A stretch of DNA of 64,000 bases. Origin: Andalucia godoyi. Its lineage: Eukaryota > Discoba > Jakobea > Jakobida > Andaluciidae. Positions 51,244 through 61,386 of the stretch are shown here, in pieces. Positions within the stretch are counted from its first letter, which is position 1, and each line of letters opens with the position of its first letter. The translations under genes were made by a program, and so were the position numbers. The notes beneath the pieces are model-generated. The model saw only the letters and a list, made by a program, of their open reading frames with translations, was not told the DNA's origin and made no database searches. The stretch lies in contig VRVR01000043.1 in the NCBI GenBank assembly GCA_009859145.1, positions 191,185-255,184 on the forward strand, read 5' to 3'.

Positions 51244-54200
51244 ATGGCGAAGCGGGTGCAGCTTGACAGTGGGTCTCGTGTTCTGCAAGAGTACTTTTTG
51301 AATCCGTCGCAGGTATGGGACAAAGAAGACAAGTGCGAGGTAGTCATTCTGTCGAGCTTCGGCATGTCGACGTTTCTCAAGGACTCCTTTATTTTTCGAT
51401 TCAGTGCGCTGAAAAAGCTGGACATCTCGAAAAACAGACTCCAGTCGCTGCCCCCTGCTGCATGCTGGCACTTCTTAGGTTGTCTCGAAGTCCTGTTTCT
51501 GCATGAGAACTACCTGTCGAAGTTCTCGGACGTGTTCAAACTGGGCGCACTGCCGAAGCTGCAGTATCTTACGTGTTTTGAGAATCCGATTGCACTGCAT
51601 CCGGACTACAGACCGAAGATCGTATCTGCGTTACGATCGCTGCGTGCATTGGATGAGCACGTCATCTCGGATGCAGAGGCAAGCTCCGATTATGCGTCTC
51701 TCGACTACAGAGGCCACTTTTCGCCGCTGTCGAGCGTTTACCGCATTTTGAAGCCGTCTGAAAGGGCGTCTGTTCTATTTGGGGATGCTGCACTGGGTGG
51801 AAGCGGAGCGGACCAGTGCTTCTTGATGGACGTCGAGCTGAAGGAGGTCAGCCAAATCTTCGCAAAGCAAAACCCGTCTTCCAAGGTCCAGAGATCGTGG
51901 AAGCATCTGCGGCAAAAGATGATGAAGTCGAGAATGGAGCAGGTGCTCAAACGGTCCGTGCTCGACATACAGAGGGTGTTTCGAGGATACAAATGCCGAA
52001 GGGAAAACAAACCAGTGATGAGCGATTCAAAGGCCGTGCTGCTCATTCAGAAGCTGTTCCGTATCCGACGCGCCAAACGGCTAGCAAAGAGTTTCAAATG
52101 TGCCAATTTGCCGTTTTCATTCTACTGCGCGGAAGAGGACATGCAGCTTGTTGTGTCCTTGCTGGACAAGTCGCTGCGAATTTTGGGAAAGCACAATGTG
52201 CGACAGTTGACCATAGGCCAAGCCTCCACAAATTCATCTTCTTCCCGTGACGAAAGCGCCGACGACGAAAGACTGGAGAACAACGAGCAGGACCAGCAGC
52301 CGTTGGATCGCGAAGACCCAAATTTTCTGGATGATCACGAGTTCCAGTCCGGGTTTTCGAGTTTTGGCCCCTTGAAATCTCCCATCATGCTCTCGAATGC
52401 TGCCGACGACCGCCTGGACCTGGCCCCGCCGTCTTTGCAAAGCTCTTTTGCAGCGCTAAAGCTGGACCACGATCATAAGAAGACGGTTCATTACATCGTC
52501 AAGTCAAGCTATATCTTGTCCCTTCGAAAATCCACTTCAGTATCCCACAAGGGCATCTTCCAGGACACATTTTCTGATGGCAATTTTGTTTGTCGGCGAC
52601 TGCTTTCCATCAAGCCCCTTCGAGAGTATCTCGCAAATTGTGGCTTGGTCATGGATCGAGCGGCAATCATCCGGTATGCCACGACGTATCTCCGCCCTCG
52701 CTATCGCTTCAGCAGCCGAAGAATCGCGGAGTTCATGCAAATTATCCGTGAAGAGATCGAAAACGAACAGTATCGCGAGTTTCTCAAGGAAATACAGTTG
52801 CCGGATTCGAGACTTGCGGGATACTTCCTGTCCCTGGTTCAAGAGCACAACCAATCGATTCTTTCCCGTATCCCCGGGAAGCCCTCTTTGCACGACATGA
52901 CAGATGCAAATCGACTGCTGGTTTTGTACGATGTAGGCATGACGAATCGTGTCTGCAATGCTGTCAGCGTGCAGTCCTCCTGGCGTGGCCACGTTGCACG
53001 TCAAAGCATGGACCCTCCACTGATTGATGGTATTCTACGCAATCGAGGTGCCATGCTGCTGCAGGCGCACATTCGTGGTTTGCTTGCGCGAGTTCGAACG
53101 ACAATGCTCCTGGAATGCGTGAAAATCATCCGCAAGTTCCGTAATGGCCAGTCCATAGTCTTGCGAGAGGAGGTGGACATGGAGATGTGGCAGTGGGACC
53201 ACATACACGATCACTCCGTGTCCTGCATCCCGGAATCCAATCTGCAGTTTGGATTTTCTCTTTCCAACTGGCTCCTGCTTCGTGATAATTCCATGCTGCC
53301 GTTTTGGCTTCGAGCCTGGCTTCCGGAAGCGGCGTCCGGCGAATTGGTGTACGATGTCTCGCGGTCTGTCCGGCAAACCTGGTGGGTTGCACGATTTAGG
53401 GCTTCTCGATGCTTGCTGGAGGATGACGATGGGGTTCGATATGTCATGTATACATTTGAATCCATGCAAGAAGCAGTGGCGCGTGCACTCATGTTCACGA
53501 TTCGAACGTTCTTATTCCACACGTCGTCAGGGCTTCCACTTCTCGCGGTCGACGAAGTACCCGATTCTGCGCTTGTTCGCCGCAGTCAGATTCTGTTCCG
53601 TAGATGCATTGAACGAAGAAAGCGAATTCGATTGGCGCTGTCCAGGATTCCAATCCAGCCGAATCTGAAAAGACAGACTTCGGCAGGCGTAATTGGGAAG
53701 GATGCGCCGGAAGCAGAACGGAATCCTCGATCGGAAAAGGTCTCCTCTTTGGATCTCGGAAAGCTCCTTCGGGATGTGCGCTCGGGTACTGGCGCACCGG
53801 TGTCGCATCGCTCGTCAAAAGTTGCAGCGTCGTCAACTGATCGCGAATCGCTGACGTCTTCAAGAGCCCGTGACTCCAATGCCGTGAACACCCGGTTGTC
53901 TGCTGCAGCCCCTTCGGGATTCTCTGTGTCGCAGCTCACGTTTGCAGATGATGATCCCTCCACTTCGGACATGGCGCTGTCATCAGACGCTTTGGAAAAA
54001 TCGGTTGACCTGCTTGTGCAAGGGAGGGAAGCTCCTGTGGTAGCAGACATGGCCTTGCGTCACACCAACGATCTCCGCGGAAGGGATCTACTTTGCACGG
54101 ATGCGCTGTATCCTTCCACAGACGATGCAGAGCAGCGAAATCGGGCCAGAGAGCACCGCCTTATTGAGGATCAGAAGAGGCGAGAGGTCCGCGAGAGGCT

Positions 54201-55152
54201 TCGCTTCCTGGATACGGGCCCCAGTTCCGCGTTTCGTGATGCACCCACCATTCCGCCGCACCTGATAAATTCGGATGAGCGTGCGTGCGAAATGAAGGAT
54301 CGCGTGTCCGTCCGCAGAATATCCATGAAGAGTGCAGTGCAGACGTCCCGTCAAAACGCGAACGCTCGGAAAGCGCAACTGGGCAGTCAGGTTCGCCTGG
54401 AAAGCGGGGCGATGCGCAAAACGGTGGCTTCACTGCAGCGGGTGTCCAAGCCTCGCAGCATCCCATGTGCGAGCCGCGCGTCGGATCGAAAGACGAGTCC
54501 AGTGTCCTCTTCTTTAGGATCTGCAGCTGTCGTCCAGTTTGCACAGATGAGAAGTTTGCTGAGCCGGCACGCCATCAGCTCCGAGTTTGCCCAAATCAAG
54601 GAAGCGCAAGTCACTGCCAATCGAGAAAAGGTTGCTGCAATACGGTCTTCTCTTTCTTCACGCAGCGGAAGCAGACCCACGCGCTCGGACGTGGAACAGG
54701 TGTCGAATGAGCCTTCCACCCAGCCAAGCTCCGCTCGAAGCGTGTGGGTTGCAGCATCGTCCATTTCGGATGTTGATGTGGACGCAGACCTTCCTGTGCA
54801 TTTCCACGTGTCAGAGGAGACGGAATGCTTGCGGATCCGAGAGCGCGACAGAGTACCGTCTCTTAGTTCCTCCGTTTCTCCCGATGAGATTCCTCGAAGA
54901 GGGAGTATCGCTCTACTGTCTGTGCAGGTTCCTCTGTTCGACGGACCTCCGTCGCTGCATTCTATCAAAGGATCCGTGTCTCCACCCTCGTTACCCGTCA
55001 TTCCAAGACAGAATTCCTTGAAAGTTACTCGTCCATCGTCTTCTAATTCTCGCTCACTTCGGCACGACTCGAGCGACCCGCTTCCAGACTTGCTGTTGTT
55101 TGGAAATTCAAAAACCGGCTCCGATCGTCCCTCCGTCAGTCCCTTCATTTAA
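51244..55152 (+). CDS. Leucine-rich repeat and IQ-motif protein (LRRIQ3-like), probably cilium-associated
   Basis: The 1,302-residue protein begins with four or five short leucine-rich repeats (about residues 30-140: LKKLDISKNRLQSLP, LEVLFLHENYLSKFS, LQYLTCFENPIAL) closed by a cap (YRPKIVSALRSLRALDEHVI). Four IQ motifs follow in two pairs: IQRVFRGYKCRR and IQKLFRIRRAKR (about residues 240-280), then VQSSWRGHVARQ and LQAHIRGLLAR (about 577-620). The second half is basic, Ser-rich and probably disordered. LRR-plus-IQ architecture is typical of axonemal and basal-body proteins (LRRIQ1, LRRIQ3) that bind calmodulin or light chains. A ciliary role is inferred from family and from the LRRC9-like neighbour 350 bp downstream. 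Start chosen at the first ATG after an A/T-rich leader. Confidence 0.85.
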   Translation: MAKRVQLDSGSRVLQEYFLNPSQVWDKEDKCEVVILSSFGMSTFLKDSFIFRFSALKKLDISKNRLQSLPPAACWHFLGCLEVLFLHENYLSKFSDVFKLGALPKLQYLTCFENPIALHPDYRPKIVSALRSLRALDEHVISDAEASSDYASLDYRGHFSPLSSVYRILKPSERASVLFGDAALGGSGADQCFLMDVELKEVSQIFAKQNPSSKVQRSWKHLRQKMMKSRMEQVLKRSVLDIQRVFRGYKCRRENKPVMSDSKAVLLIQKLFRIRRAKRLAKSFKCANLPFSFYCAEEDMQLVVSLLDKSLRILGKHNVRQLTIGQASTNSSSSRDESADDERLENNEQDQQPLDREDPNFLDDHEFQSGFSSFGPLKSPIMLSNAADDRLDLAPPSLQSSFAALKLDHDHKKTVHYIVKSSYILSLRKSTSVSHKGIFQDTFSDGNFVCRRLLSIKPLREYLANCGLVMDRAAIIRYATTYLRPRYRFSSRRIAEFMQIIREEIENEQYREFLKEIQLPDSRLAGYFLSLVQEHNQSILSRIPGKPSLHDMTDANRLLVLYDVGMTNRVCNAVSVQSSWRGHVARQSMDPPLIDGILRNRGAMLLQAHIRGLLARVRTTMLLECVKIIRKFRNGQSIVLREEVDMEMWQWDHIHDHSVSCIPESNLQFGFSLSNWLLLRDNSMLPFWLRAWLPEAASGELVYDVSRSVRQTWWVARFRASRCLLEDDDGVRYVMYTFESMQEAVARALMFTIRTFLFHTSSGLPLLAVDEVPDSALVRRSQILFRRCIERRKRIRLALSRIPIQPNLKRQTSAGVIGKDAPEAERNPRSEKVSSLDLGKLLRDVRSGTGAPVSHRSSKVAASSTDRESLTSSRARDSNAVNTRLSAAAPSGFSVSQLTFADDDPSTSDMALSSDALEKSVDLLVQGREAPVVADMALRHTNDLRGRDLLCTDALYPSTDDAEQRNRAREHRLIEDQKRREVRERLRFLDTGPSSAFRDAPTIPPHLINSDERACEMKDRVSVRRISMKSAVQTSRQNANARKAQLGSQVRLESGAMRKTVASLQRVSKPRSIPCASRASDRKTSPVSSSLGSAAVVQFAQMRSLLSRHAISSEFAQIKEAQVTANREKVAAIRSSLSSRSGSRPTRSDVEQVSNEPSTQPSSARSVWVAASSISDVDVDADLPVHFHVSEETECLRIRERDRVPSLSSSVSPDEIPRRGSIALLSVQVPLFDGPPSLHSIKGSVSPPSLPVIPRQNSLKVTRPSSSNSRSLRHDSSDPLPDLLLFGNSKTGSDRPSVSPFI

Positions 55153-55505
55153 GCCGAGGTTTTCATTCTCTTTTTTTATGATTTAATTTGTTACATATGT
55201 AAAATATATATTTTTTTTCTGCAGAAAATGCTAAAGCTCGGCGGCTGTAATGTAAATATAGGAATGAAAACACAAAATTCCAAGTCTCGGGGACAGGGAC
55301 CGTTGAGGGTTAGCAGGCCTCCAATCACAAAAAAAAAGAAAAAAAAAGGAGGACCTCATTCTGCTTCTGCTTTGGGTTTTATTATTATTGTTATTTTACT
55401 TTCGTTTTTTTCCATGGAGATTCGTATGTTTTCAAAAATTATCTATTCATATCCATTCATATATTCCAGGCTGTGTGCATATATTTCCGCTTCTCTAGGT
55501 TTGTG
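55153..55505. other. Short spacer between the LRR genes
   Basis: A/T-rich with two T/A runs (55170-55215) and an A/G-rich run at 55330-55350. A pyrimidine-rich run ending in TCTCTAG (to 55498) just before the LRRC9 start could mark a 5' untranslated intron. Confidence 0.4.
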
Positions 55506-58500
55506 ATGACGGAAGTTTACACTGAGGATGACAAGCGAAAAGCGACGGAAGGAGTGAACAATCCTATTGTTGCTGAGCTACTTGAATCTAATGGGATTTC
55601 AAAAGAGTCGTTTGTTGCGGGGAAACGCAAGAAACACCTGGAGATGTTCATGTACAACTACCCCCGCATGAGTGGCTTGCAGTTCTTCGATGGGCTATCA
55701 TCTTTATCGATCATTCAACAAGACGTCGAAGTGATTGAGAACTTGAATCGATGTACACAGCTTGAAAAACTGTGGCTTTGCGAGTGTCGAATCAAGGCCA
55801 TTCAAGGTTTGGATGGCTGCATCTCTCTCAAAGAGCTGTACTTATATTCCAATAACATTTCGAAAATCCAGAATCTTTCCAATCTCAAGCAACTGGAGGT
55901 TTTGTGGCTGAATGAGAACAGGATTTCCGTCATCGAGGGACTTGATTCCCTGCGTGCCCTGCGTGTCTTGTGGCTTTCCAAGAACCACATAAGTCAGATA
56001 GGGACGTCGCTGGACAACAATGAGAATCTGGAAGAGCTCGACTTGTCGTGTAATAATATTGGCAATTTCAAAGATGTACCGAACCTGCAGCGACTTGCAA
56101 GGCTGCGAACGGTGTTCTTCTCCAATCCGATCTTTGGTGATAATCCGATCTGCAAGCTGGGGAACTACCAAACGTTTACTCTGTATCATCTTCCGCAGAT
56201 CTCAATGCTGGATGCCTGTCCAGTGTCTGAAGAGGCTCGTCACCTGGCAGATGCGACCTTTGTGAAGAAGAAAATGTACTACAATATGCGAATCAAGACG
56301 ATGAAGAGGAATGCCGCCGTGGTGCAACGCTTGGTGTCTCAGAAGCGAACGCAGATTTCAAGTGAGATTTCGGCTTCTTTACATTCCTTGTTGCTGGAGA
56401 AGGCTTTCAGATTAAAGGACTATGTCGAGCTCAGAGGCCCCGCTGCACTGGGTGTCTTTTCCGCCGTTGAGAACTTGGATGACTTAGCCGATGTTGACGG
56501 CGATCCTTGCGAAGTGAAAGCTGATGATGCGGAGTCTGTTGCCGTCTTTAACACGATTGTTGCTGGAATTCGCTTTCGAACGCGTCAATTACGTGATTTG
56601 GATGCTTCCATCGAGTTTTTCAAAGAGCGTGTCGCGGAGGCATCTTCCTTGAATTATCACAGACTCATGGTGGAACTCGAATCGGGAGGAAACGTCCGAC
56701 TCGAGGAAGGTCGACCGAAAGATATTTGGTTCACATCTTGTGTCGACTTGGTTCGATCTCGATTTTTCAGTTCCGACTACGCGGATCCGACGCTGGGAGT
56801 GCGCGGAATCCGTGTGTCTCGTGTCTGCCGTATCCACAATCGCTTTCTTCGAAACCGATTTGAAGGCAAATTGGAGCAACTTGTCGACACCAGCGACATG
56901 TCGTACAAGAAGTCTTTAGAATATTTGTTTGTCGGTGAGAATCCAGCAGACCGGAATGAGCTGTTGAGGTTCGCTGAAGATGGCGTGGACGCCAGAAGTC
57001 CAGAAGATGACAGCATCGTGCTGACAAATAGCGTCAGCCTTGCGGACTTTAGACGAGTTTCGTCTCGCAAGTTTTCTCGTCACAAAGAATTTCGTCTTGG
57101 CTCGCTTTTGATTTGCAAGGTTTACTCGGGAAGCAAATACGGAACCGAGGAAGTCCGGTTTTCCAATCCGTACTTGGCTTCGGCAGGACGACCCGATCGC
57201 CCGTTCTCTTCTGCGACGTTCGGTCTCTCTCCGTTGTCCAAGTCCGGAGACGCGTGTTCGTTTTGCCGTATCCAGTCGGATGATTCAAAACAGAAATTAT
57301 GGTATCTCTTCGACGACAGTCTTGTTCTTCCGGAGTATCTCGTGTTTTTCGAATACGTGGTTGAGGGCATTCCGCAAACTGATGGGAGGCCCGTCCCATC
57401 TGTCGAAGATGAACAGAATCGAACATCCCTGGATGTGTTCGTTTCCGATGTTGCGTCGTTGCCAAGTTCGTCGATGCCTGTGTCTGTTACAGAGCAAGAT
57501 TCTTTGGATTTGTGCACGTATACATCTGCCTATGTTCACTTTACGGCACGCTGCACCGAGATTGCACTGTCTCCTGAAGCCATGGGGCAACAAGAAAGGA
57601 TTGGTCCCATTGTGCGGCATGCAGAATCAAAGAGAAAGTCGGCAGATTCACTCGATGTCGACTCCTCGTTCATTCTGCGGTTTTCCTCTTTCTTGAGAGT
57701 TTCCACGCTTGCCGCACTGACGTACTTGAATCTTTCCGCATGTGGACTGAAGCGTTTTGACGTGGTGAGCGACATTCCCAACTTGGAAATCCTTGTTCTG
57801 GCGTTCAACGAATTGCCGAAAATGGACGCGTTTTTTGGTTTGAAGCGTTTGGTGCATCTGGATCTTTCAGGCAATCTTCTCAAGAGGATCGAGGGTCTTG
57901 AAGGCCTCTCTCAACTGCAGAATTTGTTGCTGCAGAACAACCTGATCTACCGCTTGGAAGACGTGAATATCCTGAAGCGGAATATTCCCGATGTCATACA
58001 TCTAAATCTTCGAGGCAATGCGATTTGCGACGTGAAGAACTACAGGTCCATCATTCTGCGTCGTCTGGTGCATCTTAAATCCCTTGATGGCTTACCCGTT
58101 ACCTCGGAGGAACGGACGTCTGCTGGAGAGCGTCCGTCATCCATTACATGGGAGGTTCTTATTCAACATGCTCGCACAAGAGGGCCTTTAGGATGGAGTT
58201 TTCTTGGCAAAATCGAATCTCCAGATTCCTTGCTTCCTGTCTCGCATCAGGCATTTGCTTCTGATGCGGCTGCTCAAGACGAAGATGATGGTGTGTCTGG
58301 AAATGGTCCATCGCAGTCACTTTTGTCACCGACAATACTTGACTTGTCCTGCTTGGAGAAAGTGCAGGTGTTGGAGCTGCCGCACATGCGAATTCGAAAG
58401 ATTGTCAATCTGGATCGCCTTATCCAACTTCGTCGCCTGAACCTGTGTGACAATGAGCTATCTCGAATCGAAGGTCTGGAGACGAACCTGTCGTTACAAG

Positions 58501-60197
58501 AACTCAACCTGGAGGAGAACAAGTTGACGAAGATAGAGGGACTTGAACGGTGTGTGCGCTTGCGGAAGTTGGAATTGGGCAAGAACAGAATTGCCAGAAT
58601 TGAAGGTGTCTCGCATTTGAAGGATCTCACGCTGCTGTCCATCGAGGACAATGATTTGTTGAGTTTACAAGGTGGCCAAATGCTGTTGTCGTTGATGGAA
58701 TTTTATGCGGGGAACAATAAGATTGTTTCTAGTCGTGAAGTGAACATTCTGAAAGACCTGCCCAAGTTGATCATTCTGGATCTGTCTGGCAACCAAATGT
58801 GCAAGGCCGACGAAGACTACCGTCTGTACGCTATTTACTGCCTTCGCAAGTTGAAAGTTCTGGATGGCGTATCAATCGATGGAAACGAGTCTCAAAGGGC
58901 CAAAGAGATGTTTGCGGGTCGCCTGTCGACAGAGACATTGGTGGAGCGACTTGGACATGCGAACTTTGGGCAAGTTTTGGAATTGAATTTATCTTCCTGT
59001 GGAATTCGTGATGGTCTATCAATGCTTGAAGACTTTGCAGCACTTCGAGAATTGGTTCTCGACGGCAACCTAGTTTCGGACATTGAGCCCATCTCAAAAC
59101 TCCGTGGACTGCAAGTCCTACGGCTTTCCAGGAATCGCATTGAAATGTCCAATGCGTCATATGCCGCTGGAAGAGGACATGTTGGGAAATATCTAGAGCA
59201 GCTATCCGCCCTTGAAGTGCTGGACTTGTCGTACAATGCAATCTCCTTCATTCCCGGACTGCATCTGCATCGTTTGTCTCGTCTGAAATCCTTGATTCTG
59301 AGTGGTAACGAAATAGTGAAAATAGAAGGGTTGGAAAACTTGGTGCAGCTTCGAGAGTTGTATCTGGATAAGAACAAGATCCGGCAGGTCGATGGGTCCT
59401 CCTTCGCCTCGCTCGTCAATCTTCGCGAGCTGCGTTTGGAGGAGAATGCGCTGAAGCAGCTGGATAACTTCCGCCCCTTGTCTCGTCTACAGTCACTTCA
59501 TTTGTCTTGCAATCGGATTATGGAGTTGTCCGAGCTGGATAAGCTTGTTGAGCTTCGATCTTTGTTGGAGATTTTACTCGTCTTCAATCCAGTGGCGAGG
59601 AAGCCGATGTATCGACCACATCTGCTGCGGAGAGTCCCTTCTCTGCAGATGATTGATGGAAAGGAAGTTACGTTTGATGAGCGCGAGCGTGCTGATGCAC
59701 TGTATTCTGCGCAGGAGTACAATGCAGCAGTGGCCAGTGCAGCGCAGTATGGGGGGCCTTCGAGCCAAATGCCCATCGACCGCACAGCCATCCAGGCGAC
59801 GCAGCCACCTCCTCAATCCGGTATGTACGCGGCCCTCGCTTCGGGAAACAACACGTACATCCTGCCAACTGGTGGTGGTCCCGGTTCGCTGACTTCTGCA
59901 AGTGCTGCTGGATCCAAAAATGTCAAATTGGCGTCCATGGCTCCGTTTGAGATGGCCGGCATGTCCTCGTCCAATCCTGCATCCATCATTCCGGCTGGTG
60001 TAGGGACGTATCGGTTGCAGCAATCATCGAACCAGAGAGTTGGTAGTGCAGAGAGTTCTCGGCCGTTGGAGATCCAGTATGCTCCTCCTCCCGCGCACCA
60101 GTATGCAACATCCAATACACAGGGTAATGTTTTGGTTGTTCGACGAGCGAAGAGCAACAGTCGCGGTACCCGCGAGGGATCGTTCAAGAAACGGTGA
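55506..60197 (+). CDS. LRRC9: LRRC9-like leucine-rich repeat protein
   Basis: The 1,563-residue protein has three blocks of leucine-rich repeats. The N-terminal block (about residues 45-240) begins MFMYNYPRMSGLQFFDGLSSLSI and runs through repeats such as LWLCECRIKAIQGLDG. A long divergent middle part contains the features seen in LRRC9, including MYYNMRIKTMKR and LYVFENGL-like hydrophobic sequence. Further LRR blocks (about 740-870 and 940-1,415) follow, ending with the SDS22-type cap LQMIDGKEV. The last 120 residues are disordered. The overall order and size match animal LRRC9 closely, including the RMFAGRLSTETLVERLGHANF-type stretch. LRRC9 is a poorly characterised ciliary-organism protein. 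I start at the Met before TEVYTEDDKR; upstream in-frame codons are not conserved. Adjacent to another LRR gene on the same strand. Confidence 0.9.
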   Translation: MTEVYTEDDKRKATEGVNNPIVAELLESNGISKESFVAGKRKKHLEMFMYNYPRMSGLQFFDGLSSLSIIQQDVEVIENLNRCTQLEKLWLCECRIKAIQGLDGCISLKELYLYSNNISKIQNLSNLKQLEVLWLNENRISVIEGLDSLRALRVLWLSKNHISQIGTSLDNNENLEELDLSCNNIGNFKDVPNLQRLARLRTVFFSNPIFGDNPICKLGNYQTFTLYHLPQISMLDACPVSEEARHLADATFVKKKMYYNMRIKTMKRNAAVVQRLVSQKRTQISSEISASLHSLLLEKAFRLKDYVELRGPAALGVFSAVENLDDLADVDGDPCEVKADDAESVAVFNTIVAGIRFRTRQLRDLDASIEFFKERVAEASSLNYHRLMVELESGGNVRLEEGRPKDIWFTSCVDLVRSRFFSSDYADPTLGVRGIRVSRVCRIHNRFLRNRFEGKLEQLVDTSDMSYKKSLEYLFVGENPADRNELLRFAEDGVDARSPEDDSIVLTNSVSLADFRRVSSRKFSRHKEFRLGSLLICKVYSGSKYGTEEVRFSNPYLASAGRPDRPFSSATFGLSPLSKSGDACSFCRIQSDDSKQKLWYLFDDSLVLPEYLVFFEYVVEGIPQTDGRPVPSVEDEQNRTSLDVFVSDVASLPSSSMPVSVTEQDSLDLCTYTSAYVHFTARCTEIALSPEAMGQQERIGPIVRHAESKRKSADSLDVDSSFILRFSSFLRVSTLAALTYLNLSACGLKRFDVVSDIPNLEILVLAFNELPKMDAFFGLKRLVHLDLSGNLLKRIEGLEGLSQLQNLLLQNNLIYRLEDVNILKRNIPDVIHLNLRGNAICDVKNYRSIILRRLVHLKSLDGLPVTSEERTSAGERPSSITWEVLIQHARTRGPLGWSFLGKIESPDSLLPVSHQAFASDAAAQDEDDGVSGNGPSQSLLSPTILDLSCLEKVQVLELPHMRIRKIVNLDRLIQLRRLNLCDNELSRIEGLETNLSLQELNLEENKLTKIEGLERCVRLRKLELGKNRIARIEGVSHLKDLTLLSIEDNDLLSLQGGQMLLSLMEFYAGNNKIVSSREVNILKDLPKLIILDLSGNQMCKADEDYRLYAIYCLRKLKVLDGVSIDGNESQRAKEMFAGRLSTETLVERLGHANFGQVLELNLSSCGIRDGLSMLEDFAALRELVLDGNLVSDIEPISKLRGLQVLRLSRNRIEMSNASYAAGRGHVGKYLEQLSALEVLDLSYNAISFIPGLHLHRLSRLKSLILSGNEIVKIEGLENLVQLRELYLDKNKIRQVDGSSFASLVNLRELRLEENALKQLDNFRPLSRLQSLHLSCNRIMELSELDKLVELRSLLEILLVFNPVARKPMYRPHLLRRVPSLQMIDGKEVTFDERERADALYSAQEYNAAVASAAQYGGPSSQMPIDRTAIQATQPPPQSGMYAALASGNNTYILPTGGGPGSLTSASAAGSKNVKLASMAPFEMAGMSSSNPASIIPAGVGTYRLQQSSNQRVGSAESSRPLEIQYAPPPAHQYATSNTQGNVLVVRRAKSNSRGTREGSFKKR

Positions 60198-61386
60198 ATA
60201 AGGTAGATTCGCTTGAGCTTCTGTTTGTCGCCAATGTTTTCATCGATTCTTTAGCAATCGTCGCCATTATGCGCAAAGTGGAAAGCACAGAGTTTATAAC
60301 GTTTTTTTACCTTGTCCGCAGCAAGCGACCTCGGGGAGATCGCAGTGTTACTTGGCTTGATAAATTTTATGCGGATCCCGTCTGTCGTTTGCCGTCGTTT
60401 ACGCAACGCCTACATTGTGAACTAGCCATTCATGATCACTCTTAACCATACATAATGCGTCTTATATCAAATTTGGATTCACACTCGATTCCGAAGGGGG
60501 TAGACCCCAACACGCCTTGCCGCCGTTCTTGAGATAAATGTTGTTGCGCGCACCCATTCCCCAATCGCGATCAATCCGGAATGCACACTGTGGACATGCA
60601 AACACCCTCCAATGCGGCGCTTTTCCCTTTCTGCAGGCTCCCTCCGCACTATACGAAACGGGGTCGAATTTCGGAAGGACGACAGTGTCTTACTCCCTCA
60701 CACAGCCATTTTGCAAGCTTGCGATGCATGTCTGTCGTCAGGCTGCGGATCTGCTGATGCATTTGCAAACACAGGCCTCTTGTCAAGTGGGATTTGGTTC
60801 TTGTCCCGCACGCCGCTCAGCTGTGGAATGCACCCGGTGCGGACGGCCCAGCGTCAGAGGGATTGCCGCGAAAATGTCATACGTCTCACGTAGCTTGGCA
60901 GGTGGTCACTTACATTCGAATCGCGTGGCAAACACAAAAAATGCAAAACAAAAGGGGGTTGCTGCTTTAAAATGGTGTCCCAGAAAATTAGTGTCTGAAC
61001 AATTCGGTTAAACGAGCAAACCCGGATGTCTCATTTTCGCTTGCGGACTGCTGCTTGCGTACGTTCATGCACGTCGCTTGTGTTTGCCGTCTTTCGCGAG
61101 CGGCATCAATTGATTCACGCTCTACTTGGGTGGGTGCAATGCACTCCGCCAGCCGAATCCAAACTTGGAACTGCTGCAGCTGGATTGATGCCATTTTTGG
61201 GCGGAGCCGGGTTTGTCGGGAAGCGGAGGCTGCTCGTGTGTTGACAGCTCCGTTGAACAACATTTGTGTGCTTGCGAATCACCAATGAACAACATCGACA
61301 CTCACAATTCTTTAATGGACGCTTTGTGTGTTTGTTGATCAAACGACGTTCCACGGAGCTATGAAAAACAAAGAAACAGAAAAAGC
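60198..61386. other. Spacer with transposon debris
   Basis: Contains the Fanzor-like pseudogene at 60465-60816. A frame on the plus strand (60194-60445) has protein-like composition but no partner. Between 60817 and 61350 I see only degenerate frames on both strands. Confidence 0.55.
60465..60816 (-). pseudogene. Degenerate Fanzor/TnpB-like nuclease, C-terminal region (copy 2)
   Basis: On the minus strand three parts of the family can be read in order. First, a helix QQIRSLTTDMHRKLAKWLCE (60756-60697) fits the conserved helix before the RuvC-II strand. Second, after a one-base frame change, VVLPKFDPVSYS matches the vvLPkF motif that follows it. Third, the zinc-ribbon end CPQC at 60596-60585 is followed by DRD (60572-60564) and GARNNIYLKN (60554-60525), the RuvC-III signature. 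About 70 residues expected between parts two and three (including the RuvC-II Glu and first CxxC) are missing. A second one-base change separates this copy from copy 1 downstream of LKN. Two frame changes, a deletion and stop codons mark it as inactive. Naming Fanzor rather than prokaryotic TnpB rests on the NIYLKN ending and the eukaryotic host. Confidence 0.72.

Noticed and set aside
60538-61011. 157-codon plus-strand frame
   Set aside because: It is antisense to the Fanzor-like motifs, has no recognisable domain, and the minus strand explains the sequence better.
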